A stretch of DNA of 64,000 nt from JBBWZH01 sp035544115 (GTDB lineage: Bacteria > Actinomycetota > Actinomycetes > Mycobacteriales > CADCTP01): assembly GCA_963714145.1 (NCBI GenBank), contig OY970235.1, forward strand, positions 3,162,001 to 3,226,000, read 5' to 3'. The notes under the pieces were generated by a model. It was not told the origin of the DNA and ran no database searches. It was given only the letters and a program-made list of their open reading frames with translations. This document shows, in pieces, positions 52,429 to 61,009 of this stretch (position 1 is the first letter of the stretch; each line of letters begins with the position of its first letter). The translations under genes were made by a program, and so were the position numbers.

Positions 52429-53634
52429 TCAGGCATCGAGGAAGACCTTCGGCTGCTGCACATTGACGAGGCGCAAGCCGTACTGCACGTCAAGCGAAGC
52501 CAAATTGCCGACCTCAAGGAACCCTTCAAGTTCGGAGACAGCCACCAGATTTCCTTGGTTCTCCAGTCCTACTCGAAGGACTGGTTCCGGCCGCATCCGG
52601 CGGGCCCGGTCTCCGGGCATTGAACCAAGCCAGATGAAGGCGTCTGGGCGAGTCAACAATGGGACAACTACCGCGCTGCGTACGACCGTCAACTCGCCGC
52701 GTGGATGGTCGCCCAATCTTGCTGGCCGCTCGGGCTCGTTGCGTCGTTCGTCGCAAGCACCGAGCAGCCGTGCTCCAATTGTCGCATCATCATCTCGAAA
52801 CCCTGATACGTCAGAGCCCCACCACCCCGTAGCACGCCATACTTGCCGCTGAGTAGGTCTAGGTACAGCCGGGTCAGCCGCTCGTGCCGCTCTGCCAACA
52901 GGTGCCCAGGCTCTTGAGGGAGCCACGTGCTCCGACTGCCCTTAGCGTGAAATAGGAAATTTCGCAGCGAGTGGTAAAAGTAGTCGTAGGCCTCATTCGG
53001 GAGAGTCCGCTGGGTAGGTGGCAGATAGTTGGCGAGGTTGACGTGCTGCCCGACTTGACCGAAGGCCCGCCTCACCCAGGTGGCTTCACCTCGTCGGCAA
53101 ACTTGGGCGCAACGTCATCAAGCAGATTCTCGACTGCTAGCCATAGACTACGCATGGCCTCGAAGACATCATCGGCCCACTGGCCTTGCCGCCACAGCCT
53201 CATGCTCTGGTGCATACTGCTGGCGGTGCGGGAGGGGACGGTACGGCTTCGCCGGCCGAGTTAGTCAGCGTCGCGGCAGCGGCGAAGCTCGCTCTCATCT
53301 GCGCCGCGGCGCAGATGCGGAGCCGCAAGCCATCCTGTTCCGGCCACCAGATGACGTGCCGATCCGCAACATCCTGAGTTCGCAATTCGGCCTTGCCTCG
53401 GATGGAGATATAGTCGAGACCGCGCTGAATGTAGGTGAGTACCTGCCGCAGCACACCCTGGTAGCCTGTGGCCTGACCGCCGTGAGCGATGACGTACCGG
53501 GAGTCATGCTGCAGTTCGATGGTCCAGTCGTCGAGCCGGATGAGGCTGGAGATCGGTGACTGGACTGTGAGCAGGAACCCACCGCCCACCTCATCTCCGG
53601 CGAGGGTAAATCCATCAAGGTTTGTTGTAGCCAT
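52429..53634 (-). CDS. Unrecognised protein with HEPN-type Rx4H motif, frame breaks
   Basis: About 400 aa after joining frames. The N-terminal 110 residues (from ATG 53634, MATTNLDGFTLAGDE) are strand-rich. After a Pro/Ala linker a helical domain begins with QSMRLWRQGQWADDVFEAM and continues through YDYFYHSLRNFLFHAKGS, which contains R-N-F-L-F-H, the Rx4-6H pattern of HEPN ribonucleases. The C-terminal part (VRSAVVVPLLTRPDAFIWLG to QQPKVFLDA) is strand-rich again. Breaks lie near 53225, 53070 and 52705, and sum to zero. I do not recognise the full family. HEPN toxins act on RNA in phage defence and toxin-antitoxin systems; this role is an inference here. Confidence 0.55.
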
Positions 53635-53737
53635 AGTCGCATCCTTCCACAATGACGCTGGAAACTCTGCCGCAGCGCGCGCGGGCGTGCGACCATGCCA
53701 CGATCACTGCGTGGTTCCGTGCTCGGCCTTCCGTGGC

Positions 53738-54969
53738 TTACCGGCCCGCCGGTACACTCGAACTGGAAACTTCGGTAGACAGTAAGGCTAAGGTGCCGTC
53801 GAAGATGTCTGCCGATCTGAGGCGACGCAGTTCACGCTCGACTTCGGCAGTCGACTGGGCTGCAGTTTTCAACTGACGCCAGATTCTCCGTGTGAGGATC
53901 TGGAGCCGCTCGTGCTCTTCAGGCCGGCTGCCCGCTTGGAAAGGCGTGTCAAAGCCCGCGGCTCTCAGGCCAGCATTTCGAGCGATCCGGTCTAGCTCCA
54001 AGTACGTTGTGCCGTAACTGGGGTGCGTTGCGCCCAATACCACCACGATGCCGCCTGGCACGAGCGCTTCGCCCATAAGTCTCCTAATCGCTGCTTCGAA
54101 GCGGGGGACAGCATCCTGGGTCGTCAGGAAGTTGGACATGAGGGCCAAGGCATAGGCGCTAGGCACCCCGACTGGCTCCTCGTGTGCTAGTCGTCGTGCA
54201 GTGGCTCGTCCAATGGATAGTTCGTCGTCGATCTGTCGCGCGACTTGTTCGCGTTCCCAGACGTGCTGGCCGCGGAGATCGAGCATCTCGAACTGGTCGT
54301 ATCGGCACCGAACGGCGTGGCTGAGGAAGCGAGTTGCGCGCATACGGATTCGGGCTATTGATCGGTGCAGCGGCCGGCCGGTGCGGGTCCTGGCCGCGTT
54401 CGATCATTATCAACTGCTCGGCAAAGTAGTGCATGGCCCGGGACATGCCTGGCTTCGCTCGATCACGGCCGCATGCCGAGTACTGACACCGGTGTGGCAG
54501 ACGTGTGTTGCGCTGCGAAAAGGCTCAATGCGGCGTAGAAGGCGCGTACCGCAAATATCGAGGGCCCTGGGTCGGCGCCGATGTCAACTGCCGCAAAGCG
54601 ATCAGTCTTTCCCAGCGGGAGCATCCCTTGGACTAGCAAGTGTTCCAATACCTGGAAGGTGCGGCAGTAGCGGTCAGGTAAGTGCAGGGCAAGGTAGGCG
54701 AATGCCTCGGCTGGATCGTTGAAATCCAGCGAGTCGCATGCGCGGAGCACCGACGGGTACTGATCGACAACTTCCTGGGCGGTCATGCCCGAAGCACCCA
54801 CGGACGCCAGCGTCGCGGCTGTGGCAGCGCAGACATCGTCAAGCAAGCGAGTAGCGGGAGCAACTGAGCGCATCGACCTCACAGCCTCCGGACCGTACCG
54901 CACCCCCCATTGCCGTGCTGTCCGGACTGGCCGATCGAACTTCTCTTCACTAGGGAAGGCATAGGTCAT
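53738..54969 (-). CDS. SAM-dependent methyltransferase-like protein, frame breaks
   Basis: A class I methyltransferase-like protein of about 410 aa once repaired. The N-terminal helical region starts at ATG 54969 (TYAFPSEEKFDRPVRTARQW). AAVDIGADPGPSIFAVRAFYAA is motif I. VIERSQ followed by MSRAMHYFAEQLI matches the ERS/AM motif of this group, and YALALMSNFLTT gives motif IV. GGIVVVLGATHPSYGTTYLELD is the later strand-turn. Breaks lie near 54475, 54450 and 54345. The target may be small molecule, RNA or protein. It is the first gene of a three-gene minus-strand cassette, 103 bp upstream of the HEPN-type gene. Confidence 0.65.
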
Positions 54970-55420
54970 TCCAACCCGATCGTCAGAGTCACAACGACAT
55001 AGCAGCCGCCACTGTAGTGTGCAAGGGAGGTCAAGCGCCGGCCGCATCCAAGGCCTCCACGAGCAGCGCGGTGACGCGCTCAGCATCAAAAGAGATCACG
55101 ACCGGAGTATGGCAACCCGCAGCGCCATCCGACCCGCGGCATTCCGGGGCCGGAGACCAACCACCCTTTGCCGTGGCGGGCTCCCCCAAGCTCCCCTCGA
55201 CGTCCGGCGGGCGGTTCATGATCCAGAGCACGCACATCAGCGTGAGGCGTTCTTGTCAAGCGTTGGGTCGGTGCCTGGTCCGTCGTCTGTCCCTGCATAG
55301 CTGAATGGGGTTGGTCCCGGCAGCGTGTGATCGGGTTGGTGAGACGACGGGCGGGGCTGCCCATGATGTGCGTCGAGATCACGCGTGTGTCTCAATGCCG
55401 CGTAGGGCTCGCCCCGACCG
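54970..55420. other. 451-bp stretch without a well-supported gene
   Basis: This stretch lies between the methyltransferase start and the transposase stop. One minus-strand frame (55031-55237, about 68 aa, ending ISFDAERVTALLVEALDAAG) has a plausible helical end but no ribosome site or family match. The rest shows nothing. Confidence 0.4.
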
Positions 55421-56797
55421 TCAGCTTGGTGGCGCACGGCTGACTGGTGTCAGGCGGCGGTGGCTGGCTCGCGCTGGTGCTCGGGTGCCGTGGGTGGCGA
55501 TGGTCGGGTCCCAGGTCTGGCCGGTGGTGATCACGGCGTGCAGGTGTCGCAGGATCGCGGCGGCGATGACGGTCTGGGCCTGGGTGGGACTAAGCTTGTT
55601 GTGCTCGCGGCTGGTCAGGTGCCGGTAGCGGGCGGCGTAGACGGGGTTGGCGCGTTGCGCGCCCCAGACCGCACGCCAGGCGGCCAGCCGCAGCCCGGGG
55701 CGGCCTTGGCCGGTGAGTTTGGTGCGGCCGACGAAGGCGCCGGAGAGCTTCTCCCGGGGCGCCGCCGGCGTGTTTGACCAGCGCGCGTGCGGTGGCGAAC
55801 CGGCGCGGGTCGCCGGTCTGGGCCAGGATCGCCGCGGCGCCGCGGCGGAGATCCCGGTGATCGAGGTGGCCAGAGCGTCAGGTCGAGCTCGTCGAGCACG
55901 CGGTCATCCGTGTCTCGGCCTCGGCCAGCCGCTGCTGGGCGTGCTGCCAGTCGGCGAGCAGGAACTGCACGCGCTCCAACGCGCCCGGGCCGGTGCGCGG
56001 TCACACCGGCCGGGATCGGCCAGCGCCGGGAACAGGCCGCGCACGATGCGCAGCACGGCTTCTGCCCGCCACGCTGAAGATCTCGCGGCGGACCGCGTGC
56101 TCGAACCGGGCCGCTCCCAGGCGTCGGGTGCGGCCGAAGTCCCGCCGTCCCGCTCGACGACCACCGAATCAGCGCAGCGATCCAGGTCTGGACCCGAACG
56201 GCTGCTGCGCGGTGTCCAACGCGGCCGGCCAGACGCACTCGAGCAGGTCGCGGATCTGCTGGACCTGACTGCCGATCTCGGTGATCAGCTGCTGGCGGCG
56301 AGCGCCCAGATGCCGCGGCCGTCCCCAGGTCTCGTCGACCGGCTCCGGGACGTAGCAGCGCAGCTGCGCGGTCAGCCGGGCGATCAGCACCGCGTCCTTC
56401 TCATCGGTCTTGTCGAACGTCAGATCCTCGGCACGCCGCGACCACGAGGTCACCATCGGCTGCACACACACGAACGGCATCGACCGTCCGCCGCCAGCTG
56501 ACCGAGGACCCGCCAGCGGTGCCCGGTCGGCTCGCACGCCACCGTGACCCCGGCGAAGCCATTCGCCGCCGCACGCCCAGCGGCCCAGTCCAGCGCTGCG
56601 CCGAGATCCCACGCCCGGCACCGGAACGTCTTACGCGCCAGCACCTTCGAGTCGTGATCGCACACCACGACCATCTGCTTGGCATCGGCCAGATCGATCC
56701 CGACGATCGCGTTCGCCGGCGGCACCAGCGCCCGCAGCCGAGCCAGCCTCGCGTTGCGGTTGCGGTCACCCCGGGACACGCCACTACCGTTGCCCAC
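55421..56797 (-). mobile_element. IS110-family transposase, frame-disrupted
   Basis: A DEDD transposase/recombinase of the IS110/IS116/IS902 type, about 458 codons. The RuvC-like N-domain opens with ANAIVGIDLADAKQMVVVCD (first catalytic Asp) and has VACEPTGHRW and DKTDEKDAVLIARL (further acidic residues). The Tnp_20-like C-domain lies in several frames and ends LSPTQAQTVIAAAILRHLHA, then SHRRLTPVSRAPPS. At least three breaks separate the blocks. The GTG start at 56797 follows AGGAGG by six bases. The element ends are not evident, as expected for IS110, which lacks terminal inverted repeats. Confidence 0.8.
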
Positions 56798-56853
56798 GAA
56801 CGTCCTCCTCCTGCGATGGGACACCAAGCCCGCAGCGCATCAGGAGGACGTTC
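56798..56853 (-). promoter_or_regulatory. Hairpin masking the transposase ribosome-binding site
   Basis: In the minus-strand transcript GAACGTCCTCCT (56853-56842) pairs perfectly with AGGAGGACGTTC (56809-56798) over a 32-base loop. The 3' arm contains the Shine-Dalgarno AGGAGG and ends directly at the GTG start. Folding would hide the site and limit transposase synthesis. Confidence 0.75.
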
Positions 56854-56919
56854 CACGCCCCGCACCGACACGCAGAACGTATTTCTATGCCGCGATGATG
56901 CGTGCGGTTGGGGTTGGTG

Positions 56920-57429
56920 TCAGCGGCGTCGGCGCAGGAGGTGCTCGCTGGGTTGGTAGCCGCGGTGCTGGTAGAACCGGGTTGCGTCGTCGTTGCCGGC
57001 CATGACGGCGACTTCGAAGTCGGTGATCCCGCGGTCGGCCAGTTCGGTTTCGATGAGCTCGCACAGGCCGGTGCCGATTCCGTGGCCGCGCGCGTGGGGT
57101 GCGACCGACAGGCTGTACAGCTCGGCGTAGCCGCTGGTGGGCTGGTCGAAGGTGTCGTCCGGGCCGGGGTGCAGCAACACGAACGCGTAGCCGACCGGGC
57201 GGCCGTCGGCGGCGGTGGCGATGGCCAGCACTGCCTGTCCGCTGTCGAACGCGGCCAGGTAGCGGTCCCTGCGTCGCTGCCAGGAGCTGCCCTCATCGGC
57301 CACCAGCGGCCCGTAGCTGGCCACCGCTCGGTGGTGGCGGTGCAGCGCCACCCACAGCGGCCGCAGCCGGTCAACATCCGCAGCACCGGCCAACTCGAAC
57401 TGGACACCCGCGAGCACGTCCTTCGCCAC
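56920..57429 (-). CDS. GNAT-family N-acetyltransferase
   Basis: A 169-aa acetyltransferase (start GTG 57429, since the longer frame to 57552 is low-confidence). The substrate-side N-terminus reads GVQFELAGAADVDRLRPLW. The acetyl-CoA motif is YSLSVAPHARGHGIGTGLCELIE, and NDDATRFYQHRGYQPSEHLL completes the fold. The intact reading frame contrasts with its disrupted neighbours. The substrate is unknown. Confidence 0.82.
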   Translation of the reverse strand: MAKDVLAGVQFELAGAADVDRLRPLWVALHRHHRAVASYGPLVADEGSSWQRRRDRYLAAFDSGQAVLAIATAADGRPVGYAFVLLHPGPDDTFDQPTSGYAELYSLSVAPHARGHGIGTGLCELIETELADRGITDFEVAVMAGNDDATRFYQHRGYQPSEHLLRRRR

Positions 57430-57604
57430 TGCCGCACCGTAACCCGGCTTCCAACGATCCAGCTGGACCGGCCCGCGCGGTGTCACCGCGACCTGACCGC
57501 GACCGAGCCATCTCGCACGCGGGTGACGCGTGCTGATCATCCTCGACGACACCGCTTGGCCGTTTCGGCGGCACCTCGTGCTGGGGTGACGTGTGGTGCC
57601 GGGG

Positions 57605-58376
57605 TCAACCGGTCTTCGTCCATGCCGAGCGTCGGTGGATGTCGAACCCTGCCCGGTGGAGGTTGGCCGCGCTCACCGAGTCGGGACGGGCGGTCGCGAC
57701 GGCCAGGACGCAGCCGGCTTCGGCGGCTGTCCGGAGGCGGTGCTGAAGCAGCCGCGGCTGCGCACTCTTGCCCCGATGGGTAGGCAGGGTGGAGGCGCCC
57801 CCGATCACCGCGACATCGCCGTGGATTGTCATGGCCGCAGCCGCGATCGGCATCTCTGGCTCCCGCAGCAGGAACCGCCGCACCATCAGGTGCCCGTGTT
57901 CGGCCCTGATGAACGCAGCGACCAGCCCATCCACCTGGTAACCGGCCAGCAAGACGTCCAGAAACGTGTCGCCCGCACCGGCATCGACCACATCCGAACG
58001 CTCCCCGGCAGCAGACCCCGGCCAGGCCTCAAGACGCCTGACGGCCAGGACACGATCTGCTACCCGAATCAACCCCGCCGCACGCAACGGCCCCTTCTGC
58101 CGTGTCGTGGACCTCGGCAGGCACGATCACCGTCAACGCGACACCGTCCCAGCAGGCCGCACGCACCAGATCGATCGCCGCAGGCACCGTCTCCGTCACG
58201 ATCCCAGACACCGTTGACAGGAAACCCAACGCGGGATCGGTGGCCGACACGGCCAGCACCCCATCCCCGTCCCACACCCGGAAGCGACCCGGCAGACCCG
58301 CAGCCACCGCGGCCCCACAGGCCAACCCCGCCCGGCGATGAAGCGCCCACTCCGCCCGGGCCACGTCCGACGACAC
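57605..58376 (-). CDS. GNAT-like acetyltransferase, frame break
   Basis: A 256-aa protein after one correction. The N-terminal part (RAEWALHRRAGLACG, then WDGDGVLAVSATDPALGFLS) is in one frame and the C-terminal GNAT module is in another. The latter has VIGGASTLPTHRGKSAQPRLLQHRLRTA (acetyl-CoA loop) and SAANLHRAGFDIHRR. An extra base at about 58088, read as GCC-G-TTG, explains the break. Proteins of this two-part form are common GNATs in actinomycetes. The start GTG 58376 is tentative. Confidence 0.68.
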
Positions 58377-58572
58377 GACCCCAGCGTGCCCATCCCCACG
58401 CGGACAATCCACCGGACCCGAACCTGCCGCGACCACCAGACCCCGTCCCCTCGTGCCGCCGACCGGCATGGCAGTCCGCGCTGTCGTACGGGACCGGCAC
58501 CGGCTGACCGTTGAGGCACATCAAGATCAAAGGCGCGCATCTGCCAGGATGGTGTGGCGTGATCGCGGGTCG

Positions 58573-58793
58573 TTAGAAGTCTTCGGGTTGAAGTCCGGCT
58601 TGGCGGCAGATGGATCGGAAGGTGCCGATCGCGAGGTGTCGTCGTCCCATTGGACGATGACTGTCCGGGTGGGGTCGCCGGGGTGGCTGCTGATACGGCG
58701 GTACTTGGCGTGGGATCCGCGCTGTTGGACGAGGTCGAAGCCGTGTCGGCGCAGTGCCTTGGTTACCTCGTCGGAGGATGGGCCTTCAGGCAC
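58573..58793 (-). CDS. hicA: HicA-type mRNA interferase toxin, frame break
   Basis: A small double-stranded-RNA-binding-fold toxin that cleaves mRNA. PEGPSSDEVTKALRRHGFDLV leads to the catalytic His in QQRGSHAKYRR, and the C-terminal block is GTFRSICRQAGLQPEDF in the next frame. A missing C near 58636 (ACC[C]TC) restores a 73-aa HicA. The GTG start overlaps the hicB stop by 8 bp. If the break is real, the toxin is inactive. Confidence 0.8.
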
Positions 58794-59007
58794 TCTTGAC
58801 GGTGAGTTGCTCGAGGTGGGCGTCGCCGACCGGCATCCAGGCGACGTCGGTGTCGGGTTCGTCGAAGTACAGTTCGAGAGCTTCGAGGATGTTGGCCCGG
58901 GCCTGGTCTTGGGTGGCGCCGTCGCTGGAAACATCGACGTTCAAACATTGGGCGACGTATCCGTCGTCCTCGCGGTAGATCACGACCTGCAGGCTGCGCG
59001 CGGCCAT
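58786..59007 (-). CDS. hicB: HicB-type antitoxin
   Basis: A 73-aa antitoxin with the partial RNase H fold: LQVVIYREDDGYVAQCLNVD, SSDGATQDQARANILEALEL and YFDEPDTDVAWMPV. No C-terminal DNA-binding domain is present. ATG 59007 follows GGAGG by eight bases. The order is antitoxin before toxin on the transcript. The family usually neutralises HicA by direct binding. Confidence 0.88.
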   Translation of the reverse strand: MAARSLQVVIYREDDGYVAQCLNVDVSSDGATQDQARANILEALELYFDEPDTDVAWMPVGDAHLEQLTVKSA

Positions 59008-59371
59008 CGCTCTGCCCTCCCGCTCCTAGCCTACCCGCCACGCACCGCCTGCAGGCGAGCGAAGCATTGCGCGGTGTCGCAGGAAACGTGCACTGAGAGC
59101 CGCCACACCGGCCACCATCAGCGTGCTGTACCGCCGCACCGACACATCCACCAACGGCGACCGGCCGACCTCGGCCCGACCCGGCGATCCATCGACCTGC
59201 ACGAGGCTGTGAACGTGCTCATCTGGTCCGGCCGAGTCGATCATCTCCGTGGCTGCGGTCACCGGGTCTCACCCGCTCTATCATGAGTGACCTGCCGCCT
59301 CGCAACCGGACGGATCGCAATCTCAGGACCCTCGACCAGGACGAAGTGGTTCGTATTGTGGCAGGTTAGGT
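59008..59371. other. 364-bp stretch without a supported gene
   Basis: This stretch holds the hicB promoter region and a frame on the minus strand (59026-59262) with no motif. Nothing else is visible. Confidence 0.4.
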
Positions 59372-59517
59372 CCACGGACTTGGGTGTCCCCTGCTCGCGG
59401 AGAACGCTCGCCTCCGCGTCCGTCATGCTGACCGCGGGGGCCGAGCCCCCGCGAACCCCACGGTGCGGCCGGCGGCGGTTCGCACGGTGCAACGCCCGGC
59501 TCCACCACTCTCGTAAC
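59372..59517 (+). repeat. Dispersed hairpin repeat, copy E, right island boundary
   Basis: The stem is CGCGGGGGC (59433-59441) and GCCCCCGCG (59445-59453) around CGA. The 5' end CCACGGACTTGGGTG matches copy C, and the 3' end (CCACCACTCT then CGTAAC) matches copy D. It therefore looks like a composite of the two left copies, 8,927 bp away from copy C. Confidence 0.85.
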
Positions 59518-60072
59518 GTTTTATCCTTATTTTCCCTATTTCTTCCCCCTCCTGCCCCACCTCACGGCCACCACGTCGACCGCGCCCGTCGCGGTCAGGC
59601 CCGTCAACTGGACGCCGGCCAGGAGCTGCTCAAGCCGCGTGCGCAACGCCGCATCCATCGGCGGATCGGTCGTACCGCCGTGTTCGGGCGCGCGGGCTAC
59701 ACCGCCCCCGGGCTGAACCTCGTCGCCGACTGCGACTGCTGGTGGCGACACGGCCGTGGCGCCCAGAGCCGGAGGAATCCATGCCAGACCGCTCCCCTCC
59801 GGCACGCACCGTCCCCGCCGCATACCAGGACCACCTCCGCAGGCCGCTCTGTGGCGATCGGCGTTCTCGACCGGCAGCGACACGGGCAAGCAAGCGATAC
59901 GTCAGATGTCTCGCGAGATCGAGCGCGAGTTCGCGAAGCACCCGTGCGGGTTCCGCTGGAGGCCGATCACCCGACGGTCTCGCTGCCGCCGGTGACGACG
60001 GTGACGACTACCACGGCCCGGTGGTCACCGTGAATGGTGATCGCGTACGCGAGCCGGCGCGACGTCGCTGCG
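59518..60072. other. 555-bp stretch without a supported gene
   Basis: It starts with a pyrimidine-rich, AT-rich run (59518-59555, containing TTTTATCCTTATTTTCCC), unlike its surroundings. Overlapping frames on both strands follow, but none has a recognisable domain or ribosome site. A short minus-strand frame ending LTGLTATGAVDVVAVRWG is possible but not supported. Confidence 0.4.
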
Positions 60073-60924
60073 TCAGGTGATCGCGTCGATCGTCTGAGTT
60101 CCGACGACGGCCAGCAGGCGCAGCGCCAGGTCCGACGGCGATCCGGGGTCGGCGGTGTAGATGATGACCCGCTGATCGCGGTCGGTCATGTCGAGGGCGT
60201 CGCAGTGGACCGTGATTGGGCCGACCAGCCTGTGCTGGAAGGTCTTGCGCAGGGTGCGCCCAGCCGGGATGTCGCCGGTGCCCCACAGCGTGGCGAACTC
60301 GTCGGACCCGGCGAGCAGGTCGGCGATGAGCTTGGTGAGCACGGGGTCATCGGGATAGCGGGCGGTGGCGCGGCGCAGGCCGGTGACGGCGGAGCGGGCG
60401 AAGTCGTCCGAGTCGGACACCCGATACGGCGGCTGATCCTGGCCCGGCGCGTCGAGGAAGGCTCTGCGGGCGAGGTTGCGACCGTGTGGGGGCAGCGCGG
60501 AGAAGTCCTCCATGAGCGCGGCCGCGAGGTGGTTCCAGGCGAGCACCTCGAAGTCGGCTGACGTCACAAACGCCGCGGACTGGGGTAGGCGGTCCAGTAG
60601 AAGCTGGATGCTTGGGCGCACGTCGCGGGGCACGCCGGGGCGGGCGGGCTGGGGCACGCCGGCGAGGTCGTGAAGGTGGTCGCGTTCGGCGTCGGTCAAG
60701 CGCAGCGCGCGCGTGATACCGCCGAGCACCTCACGTGACGGGTGCGGTCCGCGCGCCTGTTCAAGGCGTGTGTAGTACTCGGCGGAGATGAACGCGAGCT
60801 GCGCGACTTCCTCGCGGCGCAGGCCGGGGGTGCGACGGCGCGGCCCCGCCGGCAGACCGACGTCGGTGGGCCGGATGCGTTCGCGCCTGCTCCGCAGGAA
60901 GACGGCCAGCTCGTGTCTGTCCAC
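60073..60924 (-). CDS. XRE-family regulator with MmyB-like ligand domain
   Basis: A 283-aa transcription factor. The helix-turn-helix is LAVFLRSRRERIRPTDVGLP, RTPGLRREEVAQLAFISAEY and YYTRLEQARGPHPSREVL. The MmyB-like C-terminal domain, a PAS-like fold that can bind fatty acids or other lipids, has FVTSADFEVLAWNHLAAAL and GTGDIPAGRTLRKTFQHRLVG. GTG 60924 was chosen. It is divergent from the SDR gene, a recurrent pairing in actinomycetes in which the regulator represses the reductase. An inverted repeat lies between them. Confidence 0.88.
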   Translation of the reverse strand: MDRHELAVFLRSRRERIRPTDVGLPAGPRRRTPGLRREEVAQLAFISAEYYTRLEQARGPHPSREVLGGITRALRLTDAERDHLHDLAGVPQPARPGVPRDVRPSIQLLLDRLPQSAAFVTSADFEVLAWNHLAAALMEDFSALPPHGRNLARRAFLDAPGQDQPPYRVSDSDDFARSAVTGLRRATARYPDDPVLTKLIADLLAGSDEFATLWGTGDIPAGRTLRKTFQHRLVGPITVHCDALDMTDRDQRVIIYTADPGSPSDLALRLLAVVGTQTIDAIT

Positions 60925-60951
60925 GATACAAGTGTGCGCCGGCCAGCCACC

Positions 60952-60980
60952 CGATCCAGGTACTGCTCGTGCCTGGATCG
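60952..60980. promoter_or_regulatory. Inverted repeat between divergent XRE and SDR genes
   Basis: CGATCCAGG (60952-60960) and CCTGGATCG (60972-60980) form perfect 9-bp arms with 11 bp between them. Arm-to-arm centre spacing is about two helical turns. It is a good candidate for the operator of the divergent XRE regulator. Confidence 0.65.
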
Positions 60981-61009
60981 CGCGATTGGCCGGACGCACG
61001 CTCGACGGC

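Noticed and set aside
55615..56238. A 207-codon minus-strand frame inside the IS110 region
   Set aside because: It mixes frames of the disrupted transposase; only short parts match the family, so it is not a separate gene.
59742..60080. Plus-strand frame of 112 codons
   Set aside because: No motif, poor start, and overlapping open frames on both strands; not supported as a gene.
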